Assembly: GCA_045648425.1 (NCBI GenBank)
Contig: JAZRNV010000038.1
Span: 1-31,182 of the forward strand
Source of the DNA: RGIG2206 sp045648425
GTDB taxonomy: Bacteria > Bacillota > Clostridia > Oscillospirales > Acutalibacteraceae
Direction: 5' to 3'
DNA length: 31,182 bases
Part shown: positions 15,395-23,606 of the stretch, piece by piece
How the letters are laid out: each line of letters opens with the position of its first letter
How positions within the stretch are numbered: position 1 is the stretch's first letter
Made by a program: the position numbers and the translations under genes
The notes under the pieces: model-generated
What the model saw: only the letters and a program-made list of their open reading frames with translations
Told to the model about the DNA's origin: nothing
Database searches by the model: none

Positions 15395-16666
15395 TCAAGA
15401 TATTTTTGTGCCGCCAATAGGACGGACATTCAAAACATAACAATTTCCTTGTCCAAACACTGCTTCAATGCTATTGATATAATCATCCAAGATGTCGTTT
15501 GGTACAAAAGCTTGTATAGTACCGCCAAATCCACCACCGTGAACGCGACAAGCTCCCCTGCCCTGTAAGATTCTTTCTGAAACAGAAAGTGCCAATGTAA
15601 GGCCTTGTTCTGCAGTATTTAAGGTAGAAAATACATTTTGCAGCTTCATAAATGAAGAACGGCCAGATTCGTTAACAAGCTTTAGGAACAAGTCGAAGTT
15701 GTTGTTTTTAAGGGCTTCTTTTTCATCAATAGCTCTTTTATTCTCTTCAAAGAAGTGTATAGCTCTCAACACTGCTCTGTCACCAAACAGCTCACGCAGC
15801 TTTGAAATGTTTTTGTAAAAATCATCTGCGTTAACTTTTCTCAAAACATCTTGACCGAAATAGTTGGAAATGTTTTTAAGCTCAACGGTTATTGCTGCGT
15901 ATTCGTTTGTTAAATCGGCATGATTTCCGCCTGTGTTAACTATACACAAAGAATGTCCGCTGGCTGCAAAATTAAAATCAACCTTTTCGATGATGGGATT
16001 TTCTTTATCACCAAAATCGATTGCGGTAAAGCCGCCAACAGAGCTGGCCATTTGGTCCATAAGGCCGCAAGGTTTGCCAAAAAATACGTTTTCAGCATAC
16101 TGTGAAACCTTTGCAATAGTAACGGCATCAATCTTTCCGTCGTTATAAAGATGACTGATAATGTTGCCAATAAGAACTTCAAATGCAGCAGACGAAGAAA
16201 GGCCGCTACCTTTTAGCACATTTGAAGTAGTGTAGGCGTTAAATCCGCCAATATTGTATCCCAAATCTTTAAGTCGTGCACACACGCCTCTTATCAGTGC
16301 AGCTGCGTGCTCTTTTTCGTCATCGACGGGTTCGAGACAGTTCAAGTCAACAGTGTCCATTTTGAACCCTTCCGACTTAACGTTGATTATCATATTGTCA
16401 GTTTTGGCGACAACCGCAATTACATCAAGGTCGACGCTTCCCGCTAAAACACAGCCAAGCTGGTGATCGGTGTGATTTCCGCCAACCTCGGTGCGTCCGG
16501 GAGCCGAAAAGAACTCAACATCATAATCTTGACCGTACAAAAGCTCAAATTCATCACAAGCTTTAGAAAAGCGTGCAATACCCTTTTTACTATCAGAATA
16601 CAAAGTTTCAAAAATTGTGTTAAAATTACCGTCAAGAGTGCTTTTTCTGATATCTGTTAATCTCAT
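15395..16666 (-). CDS. galK: Galactokinase (GHMP kinase family)
   Basis: A 423-residue kinase that phosphorylates galactose at C1. The galactokinase signature appears as GRTEVGGNHTDHQ (57-69); the usual GEH is GNH here. The GHMP phosphate loop is LKGSGLSSSAA (151-161), the catalytic Asp is in GLMDQMASSVG (D204), and the C-terminal motif is RVHGGGFGGT. The protein is a little longer than the roughly 390 residues common in the family, mostly from an N-terminal extension. SD AAGGGG stands 7 nt before the ATG. It is the first gene of the operon, with a probable promoter at 16733-16760 and a divergent AraC-family regulator about 207 nt away, a likely local controller. Confidence 0.95.
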   Translation of the reverse strand: MRLTDIRKSTLDGNFNTIFETLYSDSKKGIARFSKACDEFELLYGQDYDVEFFSAPGRTEVGGNHTDHQLGCVLAGSVDLDVIAVVAKTDNMIINVKSEGFKMDTVDLNCLEPVDDEKEHAAALIRGVCARLKDLGYNIGGFNAYTTSNVLKGSGLSSSAAFEVLIGNIISHLYNDGKIDAVTIAKVSQYAENVFFGKPCGLMDQMASSVGGFTAIDFGDKENPIIEKVDFNFAASGHSLCIVNTGGNHADLTNEYAAITVELKNISNYFGQDVLRKVNADDFYKNISKLRELFGDRAVLRAIHFFEENKRAIDEKEALKNNNFDLFLKLVNESGRSSFMKLQNVFSTLNTAEQGLTLALSVSERILQGRGACRVHGGGFGGTIQAFVPNDILDDYINSIEAVFGQGNCYVLNVRPIGGTKIS

Positions 16667-16732
16667 TTCATATCCCCTTTTTGGCTGTTCCTAATCAAAT
16701 CATTACATTAATCTACAAATTAACTCATAATA

Positions 16733-16760
16733 AATATAACAGAAAACACATTCTTGTCAT
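16733..16760 (-). promoter_or_regulatory. Probable galK operon promoter
   Basis: On the minus strand ATGACA (16760-16755), one base from the -35 consensus, and TATATT (16738-16733) are spaced 16 nt apart. The weaker match is what would be expected of an activator-dependent promoter. Confidence 0.45.
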
Positions 16761-16776
16761 ATCGCTTTTAGTCTCA

Positions 16777-16792
16777 CAATTATGGATAATTG
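16777..16792. promoter_or_regulatory. Inverted repeat between galK and the AraC-family gene
   Basis: CAATTATGGATAATTG has perfect 7-bp arms around GG. It abuts the -35 of the araC-type gene and lies 17 bp from the galK -35, so it is well placed to act on both divergent promoters. The factor is unknown; AraC proteins more often use direct repeats. Confidence 0.45.
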
Positions 16793-16821
16793 TTGCACTT
16801 TTTAATTAAGTGTGTTATTAT
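16793..16821 (+). promoter_or_regulatory. Promoter of the AraC-family regulator
   Basis: TTGCAC (16793-16798), a 17-nt spacer and TATTAT (16816-16821) lie 52 nt before the start codon. Confidence 0.7.
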
Positions 16822-16873
16822 ATATAATAATAAGATTTTTACTGTTATTTTATTAAAATTGCGAGGTTTTAAA

Positions 16874-17701
16874 ATGGCGAATACACCCAATAAACACTCA
16901 TTTTTTACGCTGCACCATGATAGTCTGGGGCTCTCTGTTTATAATTGCGGCTTTCAAAAATGCACACCTAAATTTAGCTGGGGACCTGCTTTAAGAAATC
17001 ACCATATATTACATTTTGTTGCTTCAGGTCAAGGTGTATATATCAAAGGTGATAAAAAATATACTCTTTCGGTTGGCGACGGGTTCTATTGTCCCCCAAA
17101 CGAAGTTGTTTACTATATAGCCGATGAAAAAGACCCTTGGGAGTATTACTGGGTTGGCTTTAGTGGTGTTGATGTATCTTGGCTTCTTGGTGCAACCGGT
17201 ATTTCTTCTGAAAATCCTGTTTTTCATTGTGAAAATAAAGATTTGATTGTTAAGTCTTTTATGGATATTTACAATTCAAACGGTTCAGAGCTTTATAATG
17301 AAATTGAAATGAGTGGGAATCTATACAAGTGTTTGTCAAACCTTATTAAGTCAAGCAGTAACAATTCGGGTAAGCATAGAAGAAGTGCAGATTACATTAA
17401 CATTTCAATAAGATATATTGAACATAACTACTCAAGACCTATCAGTGTGAATGATATCGCCTCAAGCACCGGCGTTAGCAGATCACACCTCTATCGCCTA
17501 TTTATGCAAGAGCTTAATATTACCCCAAATGAGTATTTAATTCAGTATAGAATTACTATTGCATGTAAGCTTTTGCGAGAATCAAATATTAATATAAGTG
17601 AGGCGGCCTATTCTTCCGGATTTTCTGACCCTTTGTACTTTAGCCGTGTATTTAAGAAGGTAAAAGGGGTGACACCGAGCGTTTACGCTGCAAGCAAATA
17701 A
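16874..17701 (+). CDS. AraC-family transcription regulator with cupin sensor domain
   Basis: A 275-residue regulator. The N-terminal cupin-like sugar-binding domain (about 15-110) includes HILHFVASGQGVYI and DPWEYYWVGFSG, typical of AraC-type carbohydrate regulators in Clostridia. The C-terminal double helix-turn-helix covers about 175-272: first HTH IASSTGVSRSHLYRLF (195-210), second NISEAAYSSGFSDPLYFSRV (240-259). The ATG at 16874 was chosen because GCGAGG lies 7 nt upstream; the longer frame from 16790 begins upstream of the predicted promoter. Its position divergent from galK-galT suggests control of galactose or a galactose-containing glycan, but the effector is not shown by the sequence. 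Confidence 0.93.
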   Translation: MANTPNKHSFFTLHHDSLGLSVYNCGFQKCTPKFSWGPALRNHHILHFVASGQGVYIKGDKKYTLSVGDGFYCPPNEVVYYIADEKDPWEYYWVGFSGVDVSWLLGATGISSENPVFHCENKDLIVKSFMDIYNSNGSELYNEIEMSGNLYKCLSNLIKSSSNNSGKHRRSADYINISIRYIEHNYSRPISVNDIASSTGVSRSHLYRLFMQELNITPNEYLIQYRITIACKLLRESNINISEAAYSSGFSDPLYFSRVFKKVKGVTPSVYAASK

Positions 17702-17737
17702 AAAAACAACTTCAGCATATGCTGAAGTTGTTTTTTT
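17702..17737. terminator. Bidirectional terminator between the AraC-family gene and bioY
   Basis: A perfect palindrome at 17707-17730 (arms CAACTTCAGC / GCTGAAGTTG) is flanked by A and T runs. It starts right after the araC-type stop and touches the bioY stop, so it serves both converging transcripts. Confidence 0.94.
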
Positions 17738-18260
17738 ACAGTTTGGTCCTGATGATCTTTGAAGTTAAATATGCAAGCTGTATTTTAACTAAATCAAATA
17801 TTATAAAGGGCAATACGCACACATATATTGAGTTTAAAAATCCTGTTTCACATATGTATGAATACCAAAGACATCCACATATATAGTTTATGGTTAATGC
17901 AAAAATGCATACAACAGTAACCTTTATATGATTAAAGGATGGCTTCTTAGTAAGAAGTGAAACTATCAATGCAGTTGCGGGATATGACAAAATAAAACCG
18001 CCGCTTGGCCCAAACAATGCGCCTAATCCACTGTTGAAATTGGCAAAAACAGGAACACCAAAAACTCCGATTATAATATAAATTATAACTGAAATTAAAG
18101 AGTATATCGGAGAGAGAGTCATTCCGATTATGAAAACTCCAAGAAGTGCTAAAGAATAAGAAATACCGCCTAAATTTATAGAAAGAATTGAGCATATGCA
18201 AAGCACCGCTGTTAATAAGGCGGAAAGCGTTATTTTTTGAATTTTTGTGTTGGTTTTCAT
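17736..18260 (-). CDS. bioY: BioY, biotin-specific S component of an ECF transporter
   Basis: A 174-residue hydrophobic protein with about six membrane helices that captures biotin. It carries family features such as LGVFIIGMTLSP (40-51), the IYIIIGVFGVPVFANFNSG region (61-79) and the glycine-rich GPSGGFILSYP (85-95). It normally works with the shared energising module EcfA1-A2-T, which is not in this window. Its start overlaps the stop of birA as ATGA (18257-18260), so the two are translationally coupled, and the pairing of biotin uptake with biotin ligation supports both calls. A ligand-specific regulator was not seen. Confidence 0.93.
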   Translation of the reverse strand: MKTNTKIQKITLSALLTAVLCICSILSINLGGISYSLALLGVFIIGMTLSPIYSLISVIIYIIIGVFGVPVFANFNSGLGALFGPSGGFILSYPATALIVSLLTKKPSFNHIKVTVVCIFALTINYICGCLWYSYICETGFLNSIYVCVLPFIIFDLVKIQLAYLTSKIIRTKL

Positions 18261-19090
18261 ATGTTCTCAGTAGCTATACTTACATCTCCAAAATTTATTG
18301 AAACGGTCTCTCCCGAACTTGTTGAAACAACCAAATTTAATTTTTCGTCAAGGCGTATTGCTTTGGCCGTAAACGATTTTTCACCTTGAGTAATTATAAT
18401 GGTTTTTCCGTCCAAATAAGAGTCGTTTTTGTAGGTGCTAATAATTTCGTCAATATCAAATCGATCTAAAATTTCAAACAGATTGTTAAGAATGTCGCAA
18501 ATTATTCTGTGCTTAATCTCCCTTGAGCAATGTTTGTATAGGTTTGTTGCAACGTTTTTTATTTCATCCGGAAACCCGTCATCAGGCGGTTCAAGATTTA
18601 AACCAATACCTATAACTGTATATTCGGAATAGTTTTCGTTGCTCTTTAATGATGTTGATGTTAAAATACCGCAAACCTTTTTATCTGATATAAATATATC
18701 GTTTACCCATTTTATTTTTGTATCAAAGCCGTAGCTTTTAAGAGCGTTTGATACTGCAACAGCAGCTGCCGGTGTAACATATCCCAGTAAAGAGCTTAAA
18801 ATTGATTTGCGCATCAAAACAGACATATAGATGCCGGTGCGATTAGGTGAATAAAAGCTCTTCCCTGCCCGACCTTTTCCTTTTGTTTGTCGGTCCGCAA
18901 TGATAACTGTTTTATCTTCTGCCCCGAGCTCAGCCAAATTCTTAAGAACAGTGTTGGTAGAACTTAATTGGTTAACAGCTATAATATTGGCATTGTAACG
19001 CAAATTGTTGTTAATTAAATCTGCATTAATATACTGAGAGCTATCAGCATTTTCAAGTATCTGAGATATATTCAAATCGCTTATAAACAA
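18257..19090 (-). CDS. birA: Biotin-[acetyl-CoA carboxylase] ligase, no DNA-binding domain
   Basis: The enzyme activates biotin to biotinyl-AMP and attaches it to carrier lysines. Catalytic motifs are QLSSTNTVLK (41-50), GKGRAGKSF (71-79, the biotinyl-AMP loop), KWVNDIF (127-133; Val where Pro is usual) and KKVCGIL. A small C-terminal SH3-like domain follows. There is no N-terminal helix-turn-helix, so this is a class I ligase and not a repressor. The start is unclear: the first possible codon is the TTG at 19090, which directly abuts a GGAG; a TTG at 19075 is farther (15 nt), and no in-frame ATG lies nearby. The first 38 codons overlap the end of the frameshifted DUF1653 gene. Confidence 0.9.
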   Translation of the reverse strand: MFISDLNISQILENADSSQYINADLINNNLRYNANIIAVNQLSSTNTVLKNLAELGAEDKTVIIADRQTKGKGRAGKSFYSPNRTGIYMSVLMRKSILSSLLGYVTPAAAVAVSNALKSYGFDTKIKWVNDIFISDKKVCGILTSTSLKSNENYSEYTVIGIGLNLEPPDDGFPDEIKNVATNLYKHCSREIKHRIICDILNNLFEILDRFDIDEIISTYKNDSYLDGKTIIITQGEKSFTAKAIRLDEKLNLVVSTSSGETVSINFGDVSIATENI

Positions 19091-19276
19091 CTCCGTCTCT
19101 GTTTACAGTTTCGTTCCACTCCGAAAGAGGTCTGACCCAAAGCTCTTGTTCACCGTATAGAGCTTTATATACAACCATTGGTTCGGTGGTTTCTGAATGC
19201 TTTGCGATGCCTATAACAAAATATTCATTGCCTTTAAGTGTCTATATCTACCGGGTTTAATCAACATATTTAACAT
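19053..19276 (-). pseudogene. DUF1653-family gene with an apparent 1-nt frameshift
   Basis: This is a hand-found feature. One frame gives MLIKPGRYRH (ATG 19267, or an in-frame ATG at 19276). A second frame, shifted by one base near 19233-19240, continues KGNEYFVIGIAKHSET, VVYKALYGEQELWVRPL and RFEYISDT to a stop at 19053-19055. Together they reproduce the whole small DUF1653 domain (about 71 residues with one base restored; the DNA reads CACTTAAAGGC where a fourth A or third T would restore H-x-K-G). No clear SD is visible. The function of the family is unknown to me. It may be a real recent loss, a sequencing or assembly indel in a homopolymer, or, less likely, programmed frameshifting. It lies between the DUF3048 gene and birA in the same operon. 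Confidence 0.82.
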
Positions 19277-19277
19277 A

Positions 19278-20360
19278 TTAAGATATAGTGGTTTTGCTTT
19301 TCAGGTTGAGAGGAGGTATGCAAACATAAGTGTTGCCTGCATTAAACTCAACATTGTTTCCATTTTCATCGGTAATTTTAATAGAATCGTAACTACCGCC
19401 TTTTGACCACTTGATATTCTTTAAGGTGCCGTTAGTAAGATAATATCCTTCACCCTTGCTGAGGTCGTTTTTTACGCGATAGTTGCCTTCAAAATAGCTT
19501 AATGCCGAAAACAAAACCAAAACATTTTTGTAGCTTAGATTTTCACCGGTACGATAATCTGTATTGTTTCCGCTTTTATTGTGTTTTACGTATTTCTGGC
19601 TTGTGCTGTCATATTTAAAAGTAGTAATATAACTGCCTGAAAAATATACACTTGCAGTGGTGGCAAAACCGTCTGAATGTGTAACGGATTTATCCTCTGC
19701 AGCAAAATTTTGCCAAGGACTTGAGTGACCGGTGTCTTGTGTGGTTCTGCGGTTCTTTTCTATCATACTCTGTTTAATAAGTTCACCGGAGGTATACATA
19801 GTGTGCTCCCAGGCAAGACCGTTTTTGAATCTGTAACCGTATTTTTCATAAATGCCGGTGTTAATATCTATATCATCGAGATTCATACTCTTCATGTAAG
19901 GGCCACAATATGTTTTATCAAGGCCGCAGTGGAAATATAGTGCGTCGTGACCGTTGGCCAGGTCAACAAAGGAATAACGTGCAGAACGTATTGTGCCGAT
20001 TTCGCCCATACTGCCAATGTCTTTATAAACTGCGAGCAAACGTGTAATGCCGCCTTCTGCAAGTGCTTCATATACAATGGATGCACCTGTGATGCCCGTC
20101 TGTACCTTTTGAGCAGATGAAAGATTATTAATCATAACTGCGACCGGTCTTAAGTCACTCTTTGAGGAATCTGTGAATTCGTAACAACCTGTTAGATTGT
20201 TAAGATATTTAATTTCTTCCGGCTCAACAGAGGATACGTTTTCTGAATTTACCGATGTGGTTGATGAGGGGGCGTTGTTTGCAGAGTCATCTGTGCAAGC
20301 AACAAAGGATGATAAAATAAATATTAATACTAAAATTATTGATGTTATCCTAATTTTCAT
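19278..20360 (-). CDS. DUF3048 lipoprotein (YerB family)
   Basis: A 360-residue predicted lipoprotein. The signal peptide (1-21) ends in FVAC with C22 as the lipid-modified residue, followed by a Ser/Asn-rich linker. The DUF3048 domain is marked by RPVAVMINNLSSAQKVQTGI (71-90), YEALAEGGITRLLAVYKDI and IGTIRSARYSFVDLA. It is thought to face the outside of the membrane; the precise role is not known, and YerB is the Bacillus namesake. GGAGG sits 7 nt before the ATG, and it has its own promoter at 20389-20417. It heads the transcript containing the DUF1653 remnant, birA and bioY. Confidence 0.9.
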   Translation of the reverse strand: MKIRITSIILVLIFILSSFVACTDDSANNAPSSTTSVNSENVSSVEPEEIKYLNNLTGCYEFTDSSKSDLRPVAVMINNLSSAQKVQTGITGASIVYEALAEGGITRLLAVYKDIGSMGEIGTIRSARYSFVDLANGHDALYFHCGLDKTYCGPYMKSMNLDDIDINTGIYEKYGYRFKNGLAWEHTMYTSGELIKQSMIEKNRRTTQDTGHSSPWQNFAAEDKSVTHSDGFATTASVYFSGSYITTFKYDSTSQKYVKHNKSGNNTDYRTGENLSYKNVLVLFSALSYFEGNYRVKNDLSKGEGYYLTNGTLKNIKWSKGGSYDSIKITDENGNNVEFNAGNTYVCIPPLNLKSKTTIS

Positions 20361-20388
20361 TTTGATTCCTCCTATAGTATATAAAGTA

Positions 20389-20417
20389 ATTATACACTAT
20401 AAATTGTATAACTTCAA
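20389..20417 (-). promoter_or_regulatory. Promoter of the DUF3048-birA-bioY transcript
   Basis: On the minus strand TTGAAG (20417-20412), a 17-nt spacer and a perfect -10 TATAAT (20394-20389) lie 28 nt before the DUF3048 start codon. No BirA-type biotin operator was recognised, in keeping with a BirA that lacks a DNA-binding domain. Confidence 0.82.
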
Positions 20418-20454
20418 CCATATAAACGCAATATTTGACGAATTTTGAAAAAAA

Positions 20455-21141
20455 TTATTGACCAAAGTTTACCAAAGTATCTGCTGTATCAAACTCCCCT
20501 GTTCCAACTTGTATAACTTCTGTGTATCCCTCGGGAACATCCCCCAACAATATTGTTTCTGAAAACAGATAGTCGTTTGTTACGGTGTCATAGCTTTTTC
20601 CGCCCGGCATAACTGTGTAAATAGTTGTCGAAAGACGAAGATATAGACTGTTTTTGGTTTGATTGATACCTGCTTCTGAAAATGTACTTATTATTTCGTA
20701 ATTAATGTACTGCGAAACTTGAATTTTTATGTTTATTTTCGGACCTGTTCCATATAGTAAGGGTGAGTTTGTAAGAGAGCCGATATTTATAGAATATTTT
20801 GCGTGAACTGCTTCATTCGCTTTGCTGTGTATATTGTCAAATATTTTGCATATCAAATTATCAAGTGTTGTGGCATCTGTAAGCAGCGCTTTTGGATTGC
20901 CTTTATCATCTGTTGACAGAGAAACTATTGATTTGAATTCATTTATATGATTATTTAACACTTCGTGAACAGATGAATTTATTAATATAAGCGCTTGTCT
21001 TTTAGATTCATTTTGTGCAATGGTATTCATCATTGGCCGCAACCTTATGTCTAATAACAAAAGCAACACCGCAGCTATAATACAAATAAAAGCTATACAT
21101 TTTGCTAACGGATTATATTTAGAATAATAAATTTTGCTCAA
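20455..21141 (-). CDS. yunB: Sporulation protein YunB
   Basis: A 228-residue protein with one N-terminal membrane helix (about 13-31) and an outer domain. Family motifs are DIRLRPMMNTIAQ (31-43), GSLTNSPLLYGTGPKI, the SEAGINQTKNSLYLRL segment and DVPEGYTEV. In Bacillus it is a mother-cell sporulation gene needed for normal spores; its biochemical role is not known. The start is a TTG at 21141, supported by AGGTGG 7 nt upstream, and no ATG occurs until residue 37, inside the conserved region. The SD is part of the 3' arm of the leuS terminator hairpin. It may have its own sporulation promoter inside leuS, which I did not identify. Confidence 0.92.
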   Translation of the reverse strand: MSKIYYSKYNPLAKCIAFICIIAAVLLLLLDIRLRPMMNTIAQNESKRQALILINSSVHEVLNNHINEFKSIVSLSTDDKGNPKALLTDATTLDNLICKIFDNIHSKANEAVHAKYSINIGSLTNSPLLYGTGPKINIKIQVSQYINYEIISTFSEAGINQTKNSLYLRLSTTIYTVMPGGKSYDTVTNDYLFSETILLGDVPEGYTEVIQVGTGEFDTADTLVNFGQ

Positions 21142-21142
21142 A

Positions 21143-21184
21143 AAATCACCACCTAATGCATTTTACACATTTAGGTGGTGATTT
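21143..21184 (-). terminator. leuS terminator whose 3' arm contains the yunB SD
   Basis: A perfect 14-bp stem AAATCACCACCTAA / TTAGGTGGTGATTT (plus-strand sequence at 21143-21156 and 21171-21184) has a 14-nt loop and is followed on the minus strand by a T run that merges into the yunB TTG start codon. It begins 5 nt after the leuS stop. The yunB SD (AGGTGG) is within the stem, so the hairpin can end leuS transcription and also mask yunB translation on any read-through RNA. Confidence 0.88.
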
Positions 21185-21189
21185 GCTAA

Positions 21190-23592
21190 TTATTTGACGA
21201 CTATATTAACAAGCTTTCCTTTGATATACAGTTCTTTAATAATAGTTTTTCCTTCAATAAACGGTAAGAGCTTTTCGTCCGATTTTGCTTGTGCAATTAC
21301 AGTGTCAGACTCGGCGTCAACAGGTATAAGCAGCTTAGTGCGTACTTTTCCGTTTACCTGAACAACTATTTCAATTTCGTTATCAACACATTTGCTTTCA
21401 TCGTATATTGGCCAAGAATAAGCATTGACGGTGCCCTCATAACCCAGACCTTCGAAGATCTCTTCTGCAATGTGAGGAGCAAAGGGGCTGAGCAACAATG
21501 CAATGGTCTTTAACTCATCGTGGGTTACTCCGTTGTTGCCGATTTCGTTAAGCAGAGCCATCAAAGCGGCTATAGCGGTGTTAAACTTCATTGCATCAAT
21601 ATCTGAGGTAACCTTCTTGATGGTTTTGTGCATTGCAGTTTCAAGAGCTTTTGAATATCCTGCCCCATCTACAATGTTATCTTGCAAGCTCCACACTCTC
21701 TCAAGGAATCGCTTGCAACCTTTAATGGAGGAAGAACTCCACGGTGCGGCCTTTTCAAAATCGCCTATGAACATTTCATAAAGACGCATTGTGTCTGCAC
21801 CGTACTGCTCTACTATCTCATCAGGATTTACAACATTTCCTCTTGATTTTGACATCTTCTCGCCGTTTTCACCGAGAATCATACCGTGACTGGTGCGCTT
21901 GCCATATGGCTCTGCAGTTGGAACAACACCGATATCATAAAGGAATTTGTGCCAGAATCGACTGTAGAGCAGGTGGAGTGTTGTGTGCTCCATACCGCCA
22001 TTGTACCAATCGACAGGAGACCAGTATTCAAGTGCTTCTTTAGAAGCAAGTGCATCATTGTTGTCAGGGTCCATATAACGCAAGAAATACCACGAAGAAC
22101 CAGCCCATTGAGGCATAGTGTCAGTTTCTCTTTTTGCAGCACCACCGCACTTAGGACAAGTGGTATTAACCCAATCGGTAATTTTTGCAAGGGGTGACTC
22201 ACCGTTATCGGTGGGCTCATATGATTCTACGTTGGGCAAGGTAACAGGCAAATCTTTTTCATCAACCGGAACAAATCCGCATTTTTCACAATGAATAATC
22301 GGAATGGGCTCACCCCAATAGCGCTGGCGTGAAAATACCCAGTCGCGAAGTTTGTAATTGGTCTTTTTAACGCCAAGCTCTTTTTCGGTAAGATAATCAA
22401 TAATAGCTACCTTTGCTTCTTCAACTGATAAACCGTCAAGGAATCCTGAATTGGTCATTACGCCTGTTTCACAGTCGGTAAAAGCAGCTTCTTCAACATT
22501 ACCGCCCTTAACTACCTCAATAATAGGAAGGTTAAACGCCTTAGCAAAGTCCCAGTCTCTGGTATCGTGTGCGGGAACTGCCATTATAGCACCGGTGCCG
22601 TATGAAATAAGAACATAATCTGAAATAAAGATGGGAATTTCTTTACCGTTTACGGGGTTGATTGCTTTAACACCGTCGAGGCAAACACCTGTCTTATCCT
22701 TAGCGAGCTCGGTGCGCTCAAAATCAGATTTTTTTGCTGCGTTTGCTTGGTAAATGCGTACTTCATCAATGTTTTTAATACTGTCTTGAATTTTATCAAT
22801 AATAGGATGCTCAGGTGAAATTACCATATAGGTGGCGCCAAAAAGTGTATCGGGACGAGTTGTGTAAACAACAAGTTCTTCACCGATGGTAGTAGCAAAT
22901 TTTACCTCTGCACCTGTTGACTTACCTATCCAGTTCTTTTGCTGAATTTTTACTCTTTCAATATAATCAACTGTATCAAGATCACTCAACAGACGCTCTG
23001 CATAAGCGGTGATTTTAAGCATCCACTGGCTCTTAACCTTATGTACTACTTCACTTCCGCAACGTTCGCAAACACCGTTAACAACCTCTTCGTTTGCAAG
23101 AACACATTTGCAAGAGGTGCACCAGTTAACAGACATCTCCTTTTTGTATGCAAGGCCTTTTTTAAACATCTGCAAGAATATCCACTGCGTCCATTTGTAA
23201 TAGGAAGGATCGGTGGTGTTTATTTCGCGTTTCCAGTCGAAAGAAAAGCCAAGAGATTTAAGCTGCTGTTTAAAACGAGCAATGTTTTGCTTGGTTACGA
23301 TTTCAGGATGAATATGATTTTTGATTGCATAGTTTTCGGTGGGAAGACCAAAAGCATCCCAACCCATGGGATACAATACATTATAGCCCTCAAGTCGTTT
23401 TTTGCGGCAAATAATATCTAATGCAGTATATGAACGCGGATGGCCTACGTGCAAGCCCTGGCCTGAGGGATATGGGAACTCAACCAAACCGTAAAATTTT
23501 GGTTTGTCACTAACTGTTTCAGCGTGAAAAACATCAAGCTCGTCCCATTTTTGCTGCCATTTCTTTTCAATTGCTGTAAAATCGTATCTCAT
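21190..23592 (-). CDS. leuS: Leucyl-tRNA synthetase
   Basis: An 800-residue class I synthetase of bacterial type that charges tRNA-Leu. The HIGH motif is HVGH (48-51), preceded by FPYPSGQGL. A zinc knuckle has C158, C161, C175 and C178. The CP1 editing domain contains TTRPDTLFGATY (244-255) and GTGAIMAVPAHDTRDWDFA (332-350). A second Cys4 zinc motif is formed by C435/C438 and C479/C482. KMSKS is at 579-583, followed by the anticodon-binding domain and C-terminal extension. SD AGGAG stands 8 nt before the ATG. It is 14 nt behind rsfS and shares its promoter. No T-box leader is visible, unlike many Firmicute leuS genes. Confidence 0.99.
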   Translation of the reverse strand: MRYDFTAIEKKWQQKWDELDVFHAETVSDKPKFYGLVEFPYPSGQGLHVGHPRSYTALDIICRKKRLEGYNVLYPMGWDAFGLPTENYAIKNHIHPEIVTKQNIARFKQQLKSLGFSFDWKREINTTDPSYYKWTQWIFLQMFKKGLAYKKEMSVNWCTSCKCVLANEEVVNGVCERCGSEVVHKVKSQWMLKITAYAERLLSDLDTVDYIERVKIQQKNWIGKSTGAEVKFATTIGEELVVYTTRPDTLFGATYMVISPEHPIIDKIQDSIKNIDEVRIYQANAAKKSDFERTELAKDKTGVCLDGVKAINPVNGKEIPIFISDYVLISYGTGAIMAVPAHDTRDWDFAKAFNLPIIEVVKGGNVEEAAFTDCETGVMTNSGFLDGLSVEEAKVAIIDYLTEKELGVKKTNYKLRDWVFSRQRYWGEPIPIIHCEKCGFVPVDEKDLPVTLPNVESYEPTDNGESPLAKITDWVNTTCPKCGGAAKRETDTMPQWAGSSWYFLRYMDPDNNDALASKEALEYWSPVDWYNGGMEHTTLHLLYSRFWHKFLYDIGVVPTAEPYGKRTSHGMILGENGEKMSKSRGNVVNPDEIVEQYGADTMRLYEMFIGDFEKAAPWSSSSIKGCKRFLERVWSLQDNIVDGAGYSKALETAMHKTIKKVTSDIDAMKFNTAIAALMALLNEIGNNGVTHDELKTIALLLSPFAPHIAEEIFEGLGYEGTVNAYSWPIYDESKCVDNEIEIVVQVNGKVRTKLLIPVDAESDTVIAQAKSDEKLLPFIEGKTIIKELYIKGKLVNIVVK

Positions 23593-23606
23593 ATAAATTG
23601 CTCCTT

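Noticed and set aside
20361..20454. BirA-type biotin operator upstream of the DUF3048-birA-bioY transcript
   Set aside because: No long palindrome of the expected kind is present, and the BirA here has no DNA-binding domain.
21879..22220. Antisense and out-of-frame open frames within leuS
   Set aside because: Both strands show overlapping frames here, but leuS is complete with all its motifs; the rest are by-products.
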